A stretch of DNA of 64,000 nucleotides from Acanthosepion esculentum (taxonomy: Eukaryota; Mollusca; Cephalopoda; Sepiida; Sepiidae), in contig OZ038488.1 in assembly GCA_964036315.1 (NCBI GenBank), positions 65,615,909 through 65,679,908 on the forward strand, read 5' to 3'. A program made the translations under genes and the position numbers. Positions 35,961-47,466 of this stretch are shown piece after piece; position 1 is the stretch's first letter, and every line of letters starts with the position of its first letter. Under the pieces are notes generated by a model that saw only the letters and a program-made list of their open reading frames with translations, had not been told where the DNA came from and made no database searches.

Positions 35961-36022
35961 CGACCCTGGGTGGGCTTGAACCACCAACAAACGAACGCGC
36001 TAACTGATTGCGCCACAGAGAC
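35961..36022 (-). pseudogene. tRNA-Asn pseudogene lacking the anticodon arm
   Basis: On the minus strand it starts GTCTCTGTGGCGCAATC and ends TTCAAGCCCACCCAGGGTCG, sharing the TTCAAGC loop with the intact gene at 34221. About 12 bases covering the anticodon arm are deleted, leaving 62 bases, so it cannot work as a tRNA. A and B boxes remain. It probably arose by inverted duplication of the 34.2-kb gene. Confidence 0.85.
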
Positions 36023-38160
36023 AAGACACTTGGAAGCGTCACAAAAAATGTTGAAAACATTATTAATCCCTGGTGTCTAATATTTGCTTTGTTTTTCTTT
36101 TCTGATTGCGCTTGTTTGAGAATGTCGGTAAGTGCAGAGCCAACACGAAGGACTCACACTCTACTTCATGTCAATTTTCCTAAAGTAGAAGCTATACAAA
36201 ATGCAAATTTTATCGACACTTAAATATGTCCAATAATTATTACTAAATAATACCATTTATCATTTCTAACATGCGTAAAATAAAAGTAAGTATTATTACC
36301 AATGGAGCAAAATAAAATGCTTTTCTTCTTCGTCACCTCCAAAAAATAAATTTATATTTTCGACCATTTTTATTTTTCAGACTTATAGCAAATTTAATAA
36401 AAATGAATTATTTAATATCTAAATTGCATTCTTCTCTAAAGCTTCAAAGAATTGAAATTTTGAATGACGTTTTTCTTTTTAATAAAGTTTATAAATTTTA
36501 GATATCTAATTTTATTTAAAATTAGATATCTAAAATATACAAAATTTAATATTATTAATAATTAATTTAAGAACAATCTCATATAATTAAAAATACTCAC
36601 ATAATTTAAATCCGTTTTTCTTCGTTGTACTCAGACCGGTATCTGCTGGGTTATTATTCTTGGATTTTTTCAGTGGCACGGACCAACTCCTCTGTTTTGA
36701 CTCGGAAATACCGACGAGAATGTAGTAGGACTAGGTAATATTAACACCATATGGAAATATACACTTTCCTTTTTACTAAGAGACTGACAAAGAAAACTCT
36801 CTCTTTCTCTCTCTTCTCTATTACACATATTTCCTTTCCTTCCTTCTATTGTTCCTATCCTCGGTAACTGACAGAACCCGGACATAGCTTATGTGGGTCA
36901 GCGAACATCATAAAAAAATAAACCAACCATCCCACCAAAAATTAAACTGAAAACAAGGATGTGTCAGGCCAAATAAAAAGAAGAAGAAAAAAAAAAACAC
37001 GCGCGCAACTAGAAGTGGGGAAATTGGTTCGATGTAGCAGTTGGAGACGCAAGGGTTGGAGATTCATTGGCAGTGAGTTTGACCAGACGTACACCCCCAG
37101 AAGACAAAGAAGAAGAAAGGGTGAATTCAACAAATTAATTTCTGTCAGCCAAAAGCACAACGACTCTGTATGAACTCTTAAATCACAAAAGGACTAAGAC
37201 GATAGTCACCCACTTTAACCACTGTAACCACATGGAGTCAATAATACAAATGATACTATAGACAGTGAATTTGGCCTTTACTTATGTATTAGCCCAACCT
37301 TCATATCTATATACCATAATATGTTAAAAGACTAGACGTTCAACACAAGAGCTTTCTGATATGAACTTATGAACTCTTTAAATATTGTATTTTTTATTTT
37401 AAGAGACATAAATTTTTTACGGTACATGCAAAATATATCTTTATACTAATTACCTTTGCATGCATTTTTAAAAGGCTAAAGATTGGTGTATATTTGGACT
37501 AAGAAACGTTATCTGAAGATAACCACCTGTAAACACATATCTCCCACATTGATTAACTTCGACGTACCTGACGCATATATAGACACATAAAACGTCCGAT
37601 AGTGAAGTAGAACTGGTATCTTCCAACCAAACTAGTTCCATACAGGTGATATCAATCAAACCATCAGCATTCATCGAATCCAACGTACTAGCATGGTTTT
37701 CCATAATGGAAGTTCAGTTTAACATTACGCGTATAAAAGAGTCAAAAAGATTTTACCACATATTGGCTTTTCCACCTCCAGCATTGCCGGGAAACTGCAA
37801 CCAGCAGTATAATAACAAACCGAATTGGAGATATTGTAGGAAGCCGTCATTATCTTGTATGAAATATCTAAACCAGAAATACTGGACAAACTTATGTCAA
37901 CCTCAGTTATGACAGGTCGCCCGTCCTTATATTTAAGTGAACAGATGTCTGTAGAGAGTTGGATTGGTGTCGGTGATGATATAGTTTGGCATAAATTCCT
38001 ATGGGCACTTCCAGCATAGATCAAACCAGTGTTAGAAGCTCAAATCGACCTTAACAGAAATAGATTGGCTAAAATGCCAGACTATCTTCTTTATTTTAGG
38101 TAACAAGAGAATATTGATTTTCTAAGCGTTTCTTAGATGTGGCACACGGCCGAAAGTATT
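36023..38160. other. unassigned; one 40-bp near-perfect palindrome
   Basis: Positions 36496-36535 form a hairpin (TTTTAGATATCTAATTTTA against its reverse complement). Two adjacent minus-strand frames (37468-37704 and 37725-38024) have sensible amino-acid composition but no similarity I recognise; they may be remnants of an element. No other feature is seen. Confidence 0.35.
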
Positions 38161-38162
38161 GG

Positions 38163-38245
38163 GCACCCAGTGAGGATCGAACTGACTATTCAGTCGTAGC
38201 TGTTTAGCGAGACCTGCTTGCTAACCATTACACCACGACGAGGCA
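38163..38245 (-). pseudogene. tRNA-like sequence (SINE head or pseudogene)
   Basis: The minus strand shows TCGTGGTGTAATGGTTAGCA (A box) and CAGTTCGATCCTC (B box), with a long insert between them. The acceptor stem GCCTCG/... does not pair well. Not a working tRNA. Confidence 0.5.
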
Positions 38246-38349
38246 CCCAAAGGCAACAAGAAAGTATACAACACCTACAAGTGTCCCAAATACAAGGAAT
38301 AAACAAGACCAAGGTCCCGTCTCCGAAGAATATCGATTGCCCGCCTGGT

Positions 38350-40015
38350 GTGCAACCATTCAATAAGGATCAGAACCCCAAAGATCTGTAGGGCTCATTT
38401 ATACTTTGCGGATCGGGCAAAGTTCTGTAAGCCGTGGTGCAAGTGGCCGGATAAAAAGAATGTTAAGATACACCCAAGTTCCTGCCCGCTTTCACCTGCA
38501 CGTAGTATGATGACAGAAAAATAAATCCGCTGTCCGTGTTAGCCTCCACCCATCTGCCGCTTCTTGAAGTCGCTGATCCACTCGGGGCTAGAAAAATTAA
38601 TTTTTCTGTGGACACAGGACTTGCTATATCGATCGTCCCAAGGAGATATTTACGTGGTGTAGTGATCTACCCTACGAATGTCTCCGTTGTATCAGCTAAC
38701 GACCAAAAGATCGAATGCGCAGGTCAAGTCACGTTAAATTTGGTGTTGCCCAACCTCAGATGAGAATTTACCTGGACATTTGTGATTGCAGATACCACAA
38801 AACCTCTTGGGTTACGATTTCTTAAATCATTTCGGTCAGACGATCGACTGCTCTAATAATAGACTAATCGATACAACTAATAGACAGACACCAATACCAG
38901 AAATTATGGACATCACAGTGGACTAGGATAATTTTACTAATACGGTAGTAGGAAAAATTATGGAAAAATACTCAAACCTAATATCACCCCACCGTAATCT
39001 TAATGTAAAAAAAAACAAAAAAAAAAAACGTTTTTCACAGAATTGAGACTGTTAGCAATACTTCTGCATTTTCTAAACCACGAATGCTATCAGCTCAGAA
39101 ATTCAACATAGCGAAGGAGGAATTAAGGAAACTCCAAAATGCAGGAATAATTTTCATTTGGAAATCGGAAAGGAGTTCGGCTTTGCATATGGTACCGAAG
39201 TCAGATGGCACATACAGACCAGATCTTCCGCCAGAAAGAAATGGCGCTCACTCGAATTCAACAGTGTACCTGGTTATCGTGGGTCCCTTAAGATTTAATT
39301 TAATTTCTCACCTTATCGATATTGGCTAACATGTATCAATAGAAGTACTCGATTGATAGAAGCGTGTCCTCTGAGCAAATTTCAGCACAATAAATTTTAT
39401 TAGCTTTCGTCAACACCTGAATATCCAGATTCAGAGTCCCCTTCTATGTCGTTACAGAAAGGACTAGTCAGTTCGAATCGGGATTGTTTACAGAACGCTC
39501 GAAGATAATAGGCTTCCACAGAGCGAGAACGACATCCTACCATCTACAAACTAAGGGATTAATTGAACGTGCATATCGGACTCTAAAAACTGCAATTATT
39601 GCCGGGAAGGAAGCGTGGTTATCAGTTCTTCGTATTGTCTTAATCAGAATCAGAATAACACCCAATGAATCAAAATACTCGCCATTTATTAATGTAACAG
39701 GAGTTAATGCACAAGATTCTCAAATATTAAATACATACAAACAAAAACAAGGAGGACATTGAAATAACAAATTCTCAAGTAAAATGTTTGGCTAAAGAGA
39801 TGCAGAAATTTGACTTTGACAAACTATCTAACGGTCATCAGCATTCTTTACCGAATTCGTATGTCAGCAAAGACTTAAGAACTAGTAAATATGTATGGTT
39901 ACAGACCAAGAGGATGCGAAAAACTCTGGGAGATCCGTACACGGGTCCATTTAAGGTATTACATTACTTTACCTTTTGTTTAACGTTCTGTATTGAGGTG
40001 GATAAAGTAGTGTAG
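38350..40015 (+). pseudogene. Ty3/gypsy retrotransposon, decayed gag end, protease, RT start and integrase
   Basis: Fragments of one polyprotein occur in order. The end of gag lies about 38390-38500 (FCKPWCKWPDKKN). An aspartic protease at 38536-38900 has FSVDTGLAISIVP (DTG active site) and a LGYDFLKHFG-like block. The RT start at 39084-39230 has KEELRKLQNAGII and LHMVPKSDGTYRP. Then there is a jump to the integrase C-terminal half at 39484-39762, with HRARTTSYHLQTKGLIERAYRTL (Glu of the DDE triad) and RITPNESKYSP. The tail at 39788-40015 has KTLGDPYTGPFKVL. Most of RT, RNase H and the integrase N-terminal half are deleted, with several stops and frameshifts. The frame runs seamlessly into the first unit of the tRNA array. 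Confidence 0.85.
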
Positions 40016-40366
40016 GAATTTCTACGAAGAATACGTTAAAAATGTATTGATAGGGAAAACGTTTGAAAGAGCAACTAATCCAGTGTACATCTAAGCAGTT
40101 CTTAAAGATGTTTACGTTTTTCTACTGAATCAAAAATTCAATGTAAAAGAACAATATCTGCAAATTCATCGGCGAAATATTTAAGCCATAAGACTTTTAG
40201 TATTACGAAACGAACTTCACTGAACAAGGCTTTTTAAAAATCTAATTTATAACAGATTTTCATGTTCCGAAACAATTCTAATTCCGAAACGGGCGAATAG
40301 CTGCACATGAAATGACCAGGTTGATATTAGAAAGAAAATCAATATAAGAGAAGCAGCCGATCAGAA

Positions 40367-40440
40367 GTCTCTGTGACGTAATCGGTTAGCGCGTTCGGCT
40401 ATGAGCCGAAAGATTTGTGGTTCAAATCCACCCAGGGACG
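40367..40440 (+). tRNA. array unit 1: tRNA-Asn body with anticodon ATG (His)
   Basis: The cloverleaf is kept: acceptor GTCTCTG/CAGGGAC, anticodon stem TTCGG/CCGAA, T arm GTGG/CCAC. The anticodon loop, however, reads CTATGAG instead of CTGTTAA, so the apparent anticodon is ATG (His codon CAU). The D stem carries GACG. It is either an anticodon-switched tRNA or a decaying copy; a tRNA with an Asn body and His anticodon would be mischarged or uncharged. Confidence 0.75.
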
Positions 40441-40851
40441 AATTAACGTAATATGCCATTTGTTAGACGTTTTGTACTGAGGCAGATAAAGTAGTGTCGG
40501 AATTTCTACGAAGAATACGTTATAAATGTATTGATTGCGAAAACGTTTGAAAGAGCAACTAATCCAGTGTACATCGAAGCACTTCTTACAGATGCTTACG
40601 TTTTTTTACTCAATCAACAATTCAACATCTAAAAGAACAATATCTGCCAATTCATCAGCGAAATATTTAAGCCATAAGACTTTTGTTTTACGAAACGAAC
40701 TTCACTGAACAATGCTTTTTTAAAATCTCATTTATATCAGTTTTCCATGTCCCGAAACAATTCTAATTCCGAAACGGGCGAATAGCTGCACATGAAATGA
40801 GCAGGGTGATATTAGAAAGAAAATCAATATAAGAGAAGCAGACGAACAGAA

Positions 40852-40925
40852 GTCTCCGTGGCGCAATCGGATAGCACGTTCGGCTGTTAACCGTAAGGTT
40901 GGTGGTTCAAATCCATCCAGAAACG
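40852..40925 (+). tRNA. array unit 2: tRNA-Asn (GTT), degenerate
   Basis: Anticodon loop intact, but the acceptor (GTCTCCG against CAGAAAC), D stem (AGCACG) and T stem (CCATC) carry mismatches. Probably a pseudogene. Confidence 0.7.
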
Positions 40926-41337
40926 AAATAACGTACATTACCTTTGGTTTGACGTTTTGTATTGAGGCGGGTAAAGTAGTGTCGGAATTTCTACGAAGAA
41001 TACGTTATAAATGTATTGATTGCGAAAACGTTTGAGAGAGCAACTAATCCAGTGTACATCGAAGCACTTCTTACAGATGCTTACATTTTTTAAATCAATC
41101 AACAATTCAACATCTAAAAGAACAATATCTGCAACTTCATCAGCGAAATATTTAAGCTAAAAGACTTTTAGTTTTACGAAACGAACTTCACTGAAGAAGG
41201 CTTTTTAAAAATCTCATTTATATCAGTTTCCCATGTTCCGAAACAATTCTAATTCCGAAACGGGCGAATAGCTGCACATGAAATGACCAGGTTGATATTA
41301 GAAAGAAAATCAATATAAGACAAGTAACCAGGCAGAG

Positions 41338-41356
41338 GTCTTGGTGGCGCAATCGT

Positions 41357-41388
<32 letters not shown>

Positions 41389-41411
41389 CGGTTCAAATCC
41401 ACCCAAGGAGG
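41338..41411 (+). tRNA. array unit 3: tRNA-Asn (GTT), degenerate
   Basis: The acceptor is altered on both sides (GTCTTGG; CAAGGAG), the D loop has TCGTTT, and the T stem has one mismatch (GGCGG). The anticodon arm is intact. Confidence 0.7.
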
Positions 41412-41675
41412 TAATAACGTACGTTTTTCTACTGAATCAAAAATTCAACATCTAAAAGAACAATATCTGCAAATTCATCGGCGAAATATTTAAGCCATAA
41501 GACTTTTAGTTTTACGAAACGAACTTCACTGAACAAGGCTTTTTTAAAATCTAATTTATAACAGATTTTCATGTTCCGAAACAATTCTAATTCCGAAACG
41601 GGCGAATAGATGCACATGAAATGACCAGGTTGATATTTGAAAGAAAATCTAAATTGGAGCAGCAGCCGAGCAGAG

Positions 41676-41685
41676 GTCTCTGTGA

Positions 41686-41730
<45 letters not shown>

Positions 41731-41749
41731 CCAAATCCACCCAGGGACG
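41676..41749 (+). tRNA. array unit 4: tRNA-Asn (GTT), altered B box
   Basis: Consensus except GACGC in the D stem and GGTCCAAATCC in the B box, where the T loop starts TCC instead of TTC. The unit before it is shortened to 338 bases. Confidence 0.75.
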
Positions 41750-42162
41750 AAATAACGTACTTAACCTTTTGTTTGACGTTTTGTATTGAGGCGGATAAAG
41801 TAGTGTAGGAAATTCTACGAAGAATACGTTGTAAATGTATTGATTGAGAAAACGTCTAAAAGAGCAACTAAACCAGTGTACGTCTAAGCACTACTTACAG
41901 ATGCTTACTTTTTTTTTACTCAATCAACAATTCAACATCTAAAAGAAAAATATCTGCAAATTTATCAGCGAAATATTTAAGCCATAAGAGTTCTAGTTTT
42001 ACGAAACGAAATTCACTGAAGAAGGCCTTTGTAAAATCTCATTTATATCAGTTTCCCATGTTCCGAAACAATTCTAATTCCGAAACGGGCGAATAGCTGC
42101 ACATGAAATGACCAGGTTGATACTAGAAAGAAAATCAATATAAGAGAAACACCCGAGAAGAG

Positions 42163-42168
42163 GCCTCT

Positions 42169-42218
<50 letters not shown>

Positions 42219-42236
42219 GAAATCCGCCCAGGGACG
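42163..42236 (+). tRNA. array unit 5: tRNA-Asn (GTT), altered T loop
   Basis: Changes: GCCTCTG acceptor start, T loop TTGAAAT (B box damaged), T stem CCGCC. Anticodon arm intact. Confidence 0.75.
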
Positions 42237-42649
42237 AAATATTGTACTTTACCTTTTGTTTGACGTTTTGTATTGAGGCGGATAAAGTAGTGTAGGAATT
42301 TCTACGAAGAATACTTTGTAAATGTATTGATTGAGAAAACGTTTGAAAGAGCAACTAATCCAGTATACGTCTAAGCACTACTTACAGATGCTTACTTTTT
42401 TTTTACTCAATCAACAATTCAACATCTAAAAGAAAAATATCTGTAAATTCATCAGCGAAATATTTAAGCCATAAGTGTTCTAGTTTTACGAAACGAACTT
42501 CATTGAAGAAGGCCTTTTTAAAATCTCATTTATATCAGTTTCCCATGTTCCGAAACAATTCTAATTCCGAAACGGGCGAATAGCTGCACATGAAATGACC
42601 AGGTTGATATGAGAAAGAAAATCAATATAAGAGAAGCAACCGAGCAGAG

Positions 42650-42720
42650 ATCTCTGTGGCGCAATCGGTTAGCGCGTTCCGCTGTTAACCGAAAGGTTGG
42701 TGGTCCAAATCCACCCAGGA
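42650..42720 (+). pseudogene. array unit 6: tRNA-Asn copy with truncated 3' acceptor
   Basis: Starts ATCTCTG, has GTTCC in place of GTTCG in the anticodon stem, and stops at CCACCCAGGA. The bases GGACGAAA that complete the acceptor and its flank are deleted. Confidence 0.8.
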
Positions 42721-43129
42721 TAACGTGCTGTACCTTTTGTTTGGCGTTTTGTATTGAGACGGATAAAGTCGTGTAGGAATTTCTACGAAGAATACGTTAT
42801 AAATATATTAATTGCGAAATCGTTTGAAAGAGTAACTAATCCAGTGTACGTCTAAGCACTACTTACAGATGCTTACGTTTTTTTACTCAATCAACAATTC
42901 AACATCTAAAAGAACAATATCTGCAAATTCATCGGCGAAATATTTAAGCCATAAGACTTTTAGTTTTACGAAACGAACTTCACTGAACAAGGCTTTTGTA
43001 AAATCTCATTTATATTAGTTTCCCATGTTCCGAAACAATTCTAATTCCGAAACGGGCGAATAGCTGCACATGAAATGACCAGGTTGATATCAGAAAGAAA
43101 ATCAATATAAGAGAAGCAACCGAGCAGTG

Positions 43130-43138
43130 GTCTCTGTT

Positions 43139-43169
<31 letters not shown>

Positions 43170-43203
43170 AGAAAGCTTGGTGATTCAAATCCACCCAGGG
43201 ACG
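43130..43203 (+). tRNA. array unit 7: tRNA-Asn (GTT), anticodon stem mismatch
   Basis: CTGTTAACAGAAAGCTTGG: the C-to-A change breaks one pair of the anticodon stem. TTGCGC in the D region and GGTGATTC before the T loop also differ. The anticodon-stem change is shared with unit 19 (60535). Confidence 0.72.
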
Positions 43204-43616
43204 AAATAACGTACTTTACCTTTTGTTTGATGTTTTGTATTGAGGCGGATAAAGTAGTGTAGGAATTTCTACGAAGAATACTTTATAAATGTATTGATTG
43301 AGAAAACGTTTGAAAGAGGAACTAATCCAGTGTACGTCTAAGCATTACTTACAGATGCTTACTTTGTTTTTACTCAATCAACAATTCAACATCTAAAAGA
43401 AACATATCTGTAAATTCATCAGCGAAATATTTAAGCCATAAGAGTTCTAGTTTTACGAAACGAACTTCAGTGAAGAAGGCCTTTTTAAAATCTCATTTAT
43501 ATTAGTTTCCCATGTTCCGAAACAATTCTAATTCCGAAACGGGAGAATAGCTGCACATGAAATGACCAGGTTGATATTAGAAAGAAAATCAATATAAGAG
43601 AAGCAACCGAGCAGAG

Positions 43617-43690
43617 ATCTCTGTGGCGCAATCGGTTAGCTCGTTCGGCTGTTAACCGAAAGGTTGGTGGTCCAAATCCACCCAGGGACG
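43617..43690 (+). tRNA. array unit 8: tRNA-Asn (GTT), minor changes
   Basis: Starts ATCTCTG, AGCTCG in the D region, and GGTCCAAATCC in the B box as in unit 4. Anticodon arm intact. Confidence 0.75.
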
Positions 43691-44016
43691 AAATAACGTA
43701 CTTAACCTTTTGTTTGACGTTTTGTATTGAGGCGGATAAAGTAGTGTAGGAAATTCTACGAAGAATACGTTATAAATGTATTGATTGCGAAATCGTTTGA
43801 AAGAGTAACTAATCCAGTGTACGTCTAAGCACTTCTTACAGATGCTTACGTTTTTTTACTCAATAAACAATTCAACATCTAAAAGAAAAATATCTGCAAA
43901 TTCATCGGCGAAATATTTAAGCCATAAGACTTTTAGTTTTACGAAACGAACTTCACTGAACAAGGCTTTTCAAGGCTTAGAAACAAAATCAATATAAGAG
44001 GGGTAACCAAGCAGAG

Positions 44017-44090
44017 GTCTCTGTGGCGCAATCTGTTAGAGCGTTCAGGTGTTAACCGAAGTGTTGGTGGTTCAAATCCACCCAGGGACG
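44017..44090 (+). tRNA. array unit 9: tRNA-Asn (GTT), degenerate anticodon stem
   Basis: TTCAGGTGTTAACCGAAG breaks the anticodon stem, and the D arm reads CTGTTAGAGC. The LTR retrotransposon begins 28 bases downstream of its 3' end, so only a TTTT is left as a possible terminator. Confidence 0.7.
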
Positions 44091-44118
44091 AAATAACGTT
44101 CTTTACCTTTTGTATTGA

Positions 44119-46012
44119 TGTGACATCCAACCCTCCTCTGTCCTGGTCAGGGCGCCGTTTTTGACACCCGTACTGGTCGCGGCGCACTTGTGAAACCCGA
44201 ATTCTTTTTCAGTCACGACGCCAAAATGTGACGTCGGTCCTTTGTGACGGGCTAACCCTGGGACATCGGTTGAAGTCTTGTTGGGTTCTAGCACCAACTT
44301 GTCGTACTCGGCTCGCTTCCAACGCCTGGTCACCGAAGCAACTCCTTTGATCTCGATTCAACCCACCCACGTTGTGATTTGATCTTAGGTTGACGAGTTC
44401 AATCAAACGTCGGGCCGTAGTGCCAGCCGAATCCGGGTCAAGGTGATACTGCACAATAAATGTAGACAAAAAAAACAAAACAAAAGCACAAACAACAACT
44501 TCAAGGCGAGCGACTGGTTCGGAATAGTGATTAATTTTATGTCGGTTTGTTGAGTTACAGGAGTGCGTCTCTCTCTTTCTCTCCCAGCCCGAAGAAAAAA
44601 AAATGTGGATTGTAACACTTTTGCGTTCCTTAACTAGTTCTGGATATCTGTATGGATAATATAAGTCAGACTTCTATAATTTGTTCTTGGTTAGAAGTCT
44701 AATTCGGAAACTTGTTTTGGTGGAAAATCTAAAGTCGGACTTCAACAAATCTGTTCTTGGTTAGAAGTCTAAGTCGGAAGGCATGGAATCGTGCGGTCAC
44801 CTGTGCGAGGCGCGTCTCTCTGTCTCGACTTTCCTCGACGAACTCAGCTCTACTCTGCGAACTCTCTGAAACACCCGTAGATGTTTGCTTATATGGACGC
44901 CGATCAAAACCTGGCGTGGGGTCGGACGTGGTGTGGCCACCACGTTGATTTCAAATCCCCAATAAGGATTTTCTTTGTTTTCGGCCAAAAATAATTATCA
45001 TTTTCCGTATTTGGAAATCTTATTCCACTCCAACCCTCTTCTGCTCTCATATGGGTATCTCACCATACTTTAGAGGGCGTCAACAGTTTTCCCACTTCCT
45101 CGCAGTAACATCTCATACCTATCCTCTCAATGGACGGTGGCAGGCCTCCTCTCTGCGTCACATGATCATCTCCGCCTGGCTATTCGGCCAATAGGCGTCA
45201 ACTGATAATCTCAATTTTTATCCAACTTCACGGGATATGTTTTTTCTCAACCCAGTTTCTCCGTCAACATTAAGTGGAGAATTCTTTTTTGGCGAAATTG
45301 GGTTAATTAAAATACCCTAACACAGCCTTCGTTATCACAAACGAACTTAAACAATATGCAGATGTCCTGTCCAGGCGACATCTCAATCCAGGGCTCTGTG
45401 TGCGGTCGGCAGACGACCCATCAACTACTGATAACAGCCAATGTTTTATCTGCCCAGAAGTTCTGGTATCCCTCAAAAAATGACCATCAGAATTTTCCTC
45501 AATTCCACCACTCAAAACAACATCGCTTTTGTGGGTGGCATTCTTTCCTTCTCTTATCATCTAAGTTGTTAAGTCTTGTCCCTCTGTTTCTTTCTCCTCT
45601 TTCTCTTTTTCCTTCCTTTGCCCTCGAAGAGAATTTGGCATATCTCAGCATCAAACTTCAGCGAGAAAGTAAAGTGGTTATCTTGAATTCGCACTTGAAA
45701 ATAACAAAACAAAAAATCTTTTTTTTCTTTTTTTTTTTTTCACCGATACTCTGTCTGGGAAAATAACAAAACAAAAAGAATATCGCTCAGTATGTCTTTC
45801 GTTATATCTATCGGTGTAAGTAATCGCTCAGTATGTCTTTCGTTATATCTATCGGTGTAAGTAATCGCTCAGTATGTCTTTCGTTATATCTATCGGTGTA
45901 AGTAATCGCTCAGTATGTCTTTCGTTATATCTATCGGTTTAAGTATTCCCGTAATTAACTTCTGTGGTTAATTAATTGATTAATTAACCTTCCGTTCCTA
46001 AATAGTGTTACA
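44119..46012 (-). repeat. left (3') LTR, 1894 bp
   Basis: Matches 49752-51601 over its whole length with few substitutions. The length difference is mainly one extra 41-bp minisatellite copy. Ends TGTGACATCC and AGTGTTACA. Confidence 0.93.
45781..45945. repeat. 41-bp minisatellite inside the left LTR
   Basis: Four copies of a unit with CGCTCAGTATGTCTTTCG and TTATATCTATCGGTGTAAG. The right LTR has three (51411-51535). Confidence 0.92.
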
Positions 46013-46025
46013 ATCCTCCCTAACC
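46013..46025 (-). other. polypurine tract of the LTR element
   Basis: On the minus strand GGTTAGGGAGGAT lies directly before the 3' LTR start TGTAACAC. This is the expected place for plus-strand priming. Confidence 0.7.
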
Positions 46026-46368
46026 TATTCGTGTCATTTACTTGTAAATGGCATTCAAATCCAACTACACTATTTAGCATGCATCATGCACCTGTCCCAT
46101 GCAGTCGTATTCTTTTCATTTCTTTTTTTCACGCTTTTACATGTAAAGTATTGTTCCACTTCATTTTGTTCTGTTTTACATGCAACGTAAAATTCTTTTA
46201 TCTTCTTCTGTTTTATATGCAATATAAAGTTCTTTTATCTTCTGTTTTTCATGCAATATAAAGTTCTTTTATCTTCTTCTGTTTTTCATGCAATATAAAG
46301 TTCTTTTATCTTCTTCTGTTTTTCATTTTTAAAGTGTGCGTGTGCCGGTGGGTGTATGTGTGTGGTTA

Positions 46369-46854
46369 TTATGGCTTGTGTTTTTTTTTGTTTTTTTTTG
46401 TTTTTTTCTTGGTCAGGGTCCTTCTCTCTTCTGTAGGAGGTTTTTCTGCCGCGCGTGTCGGTTCTGCGTTGGCTTTTTCCGTCGGCTTTTCTGCAATTCT
46501 CTCGTTGATTCTGTATGGGTAAAGAACACTGCTCGGCATCTCCCTCTCGAGATGCTGCACGCTCTTTTGATTACTGCTACTTAATTTCGTGCTACTTCTA
46601 ACCTTCCATACTGCTACACCGCCTATGGCGATAATTATGAATGTACCCATCATTGCTAACCAACTTATCTGTTTATCACCTTTCCAAGCCATATCCTCCC
46701 TACCCAGCTCACTTAGCTTATTCCTCAACTGATCCATATCGATCGTTTCTATCGGCTTCATCAGCACCGGTATTTTATTCAAGGTAACATTGGAGAATCC
46801 CTTCAATATCGGTTCCCATAACTCTGTACAATTGACTAAGCTTCTGCCAATCAT
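46369..46854 (-). pseudogene. env-like C-terminal remnant of the LTR element
   Basis: A 161-codon frame has one clear membrane segment (about residues 65-84, a run of Leu/Met/Ile/Gly/Ala/Val bounded by Trp), preceded by a helix-prone stretch and followed by a basic, Lys-rich tail. Its position between gag-protease and the 3' LTR, and this topology, fit the transmembrane end of an envelope-like protein of env-bearing gypsy elements. A possible upstream continuation in another frame (about 46860-46960) has heptad-like Leu spacing, implying a frameshift. The surface part is missing, so it is a broken relic. No sequence similarity search supports this yet. Confidence 0.55.
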
Positions 46855-47466
46855 TTCTATGATGGAATCTCCCTCTTCATATTTTTCTTCTATGGTTCTA
46901 TCTTGCTTAATTCTTTACTCAGCTGTTCCATAACTTTTTCTAAACTCGTAACTCTTCAGCTCTCTCCCCCCCCACTAACTCACCCCTAGCAGATCGAATG
47001 GCCCGGACAGGTTCGCGTGGTCCCCTTCAAGGATCGTACTCAATGGCACTATAGCTGGCCAGTTAACCATGCCACTAACTTTCTTCTGTCCTCCGTGAGG
47101 TGCAATTCGCGCCCCCATCCCCTCCATCCACATCCACCACAGTCAGACAGTAGGTTTTGGATGAGCCAGGGTCGTTATCTGACGACACCTAATTATTCAA
47201 TTGAGATTTGGACTTCTCCATTCCTCTCAATCTCATCTTCCGAGTTGGTTCCTCTAACCTTCCCTTAATGTTTTAATTTCTCTTCAGGGTGTGTTCCGCC
47301 TATTCTCTTTTCACCTGATTCTTCCTTCCCCTTCGAGTCCTTGATCTGGTCTGCAATACCTCTTGACTCTAGGTCTAAATCTTCTCTATCTCTTACTCTC
47401 TCTCTGAGTTGGGAGGGGGTGTCTGATCCTCTTCCTCCCACTCACTGAGCTCTTCGACTCGGTTCA
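46855..47466. other. deleted pol/env region of the LTR element
   Basis: No RT, RNase H or integrase motif is found on the minus strand between the protease and the env-like frame. About 3-4 kb of pol expected of such elements is absent. Confidence 0.6.

Noticed and set aside
37468..38024. Two adjacent minus-strand frames as a possible host exon pair
   Set aside because: No recognisable domain or splice sites; they lie next to a decayed gypsy element and may be part of it.
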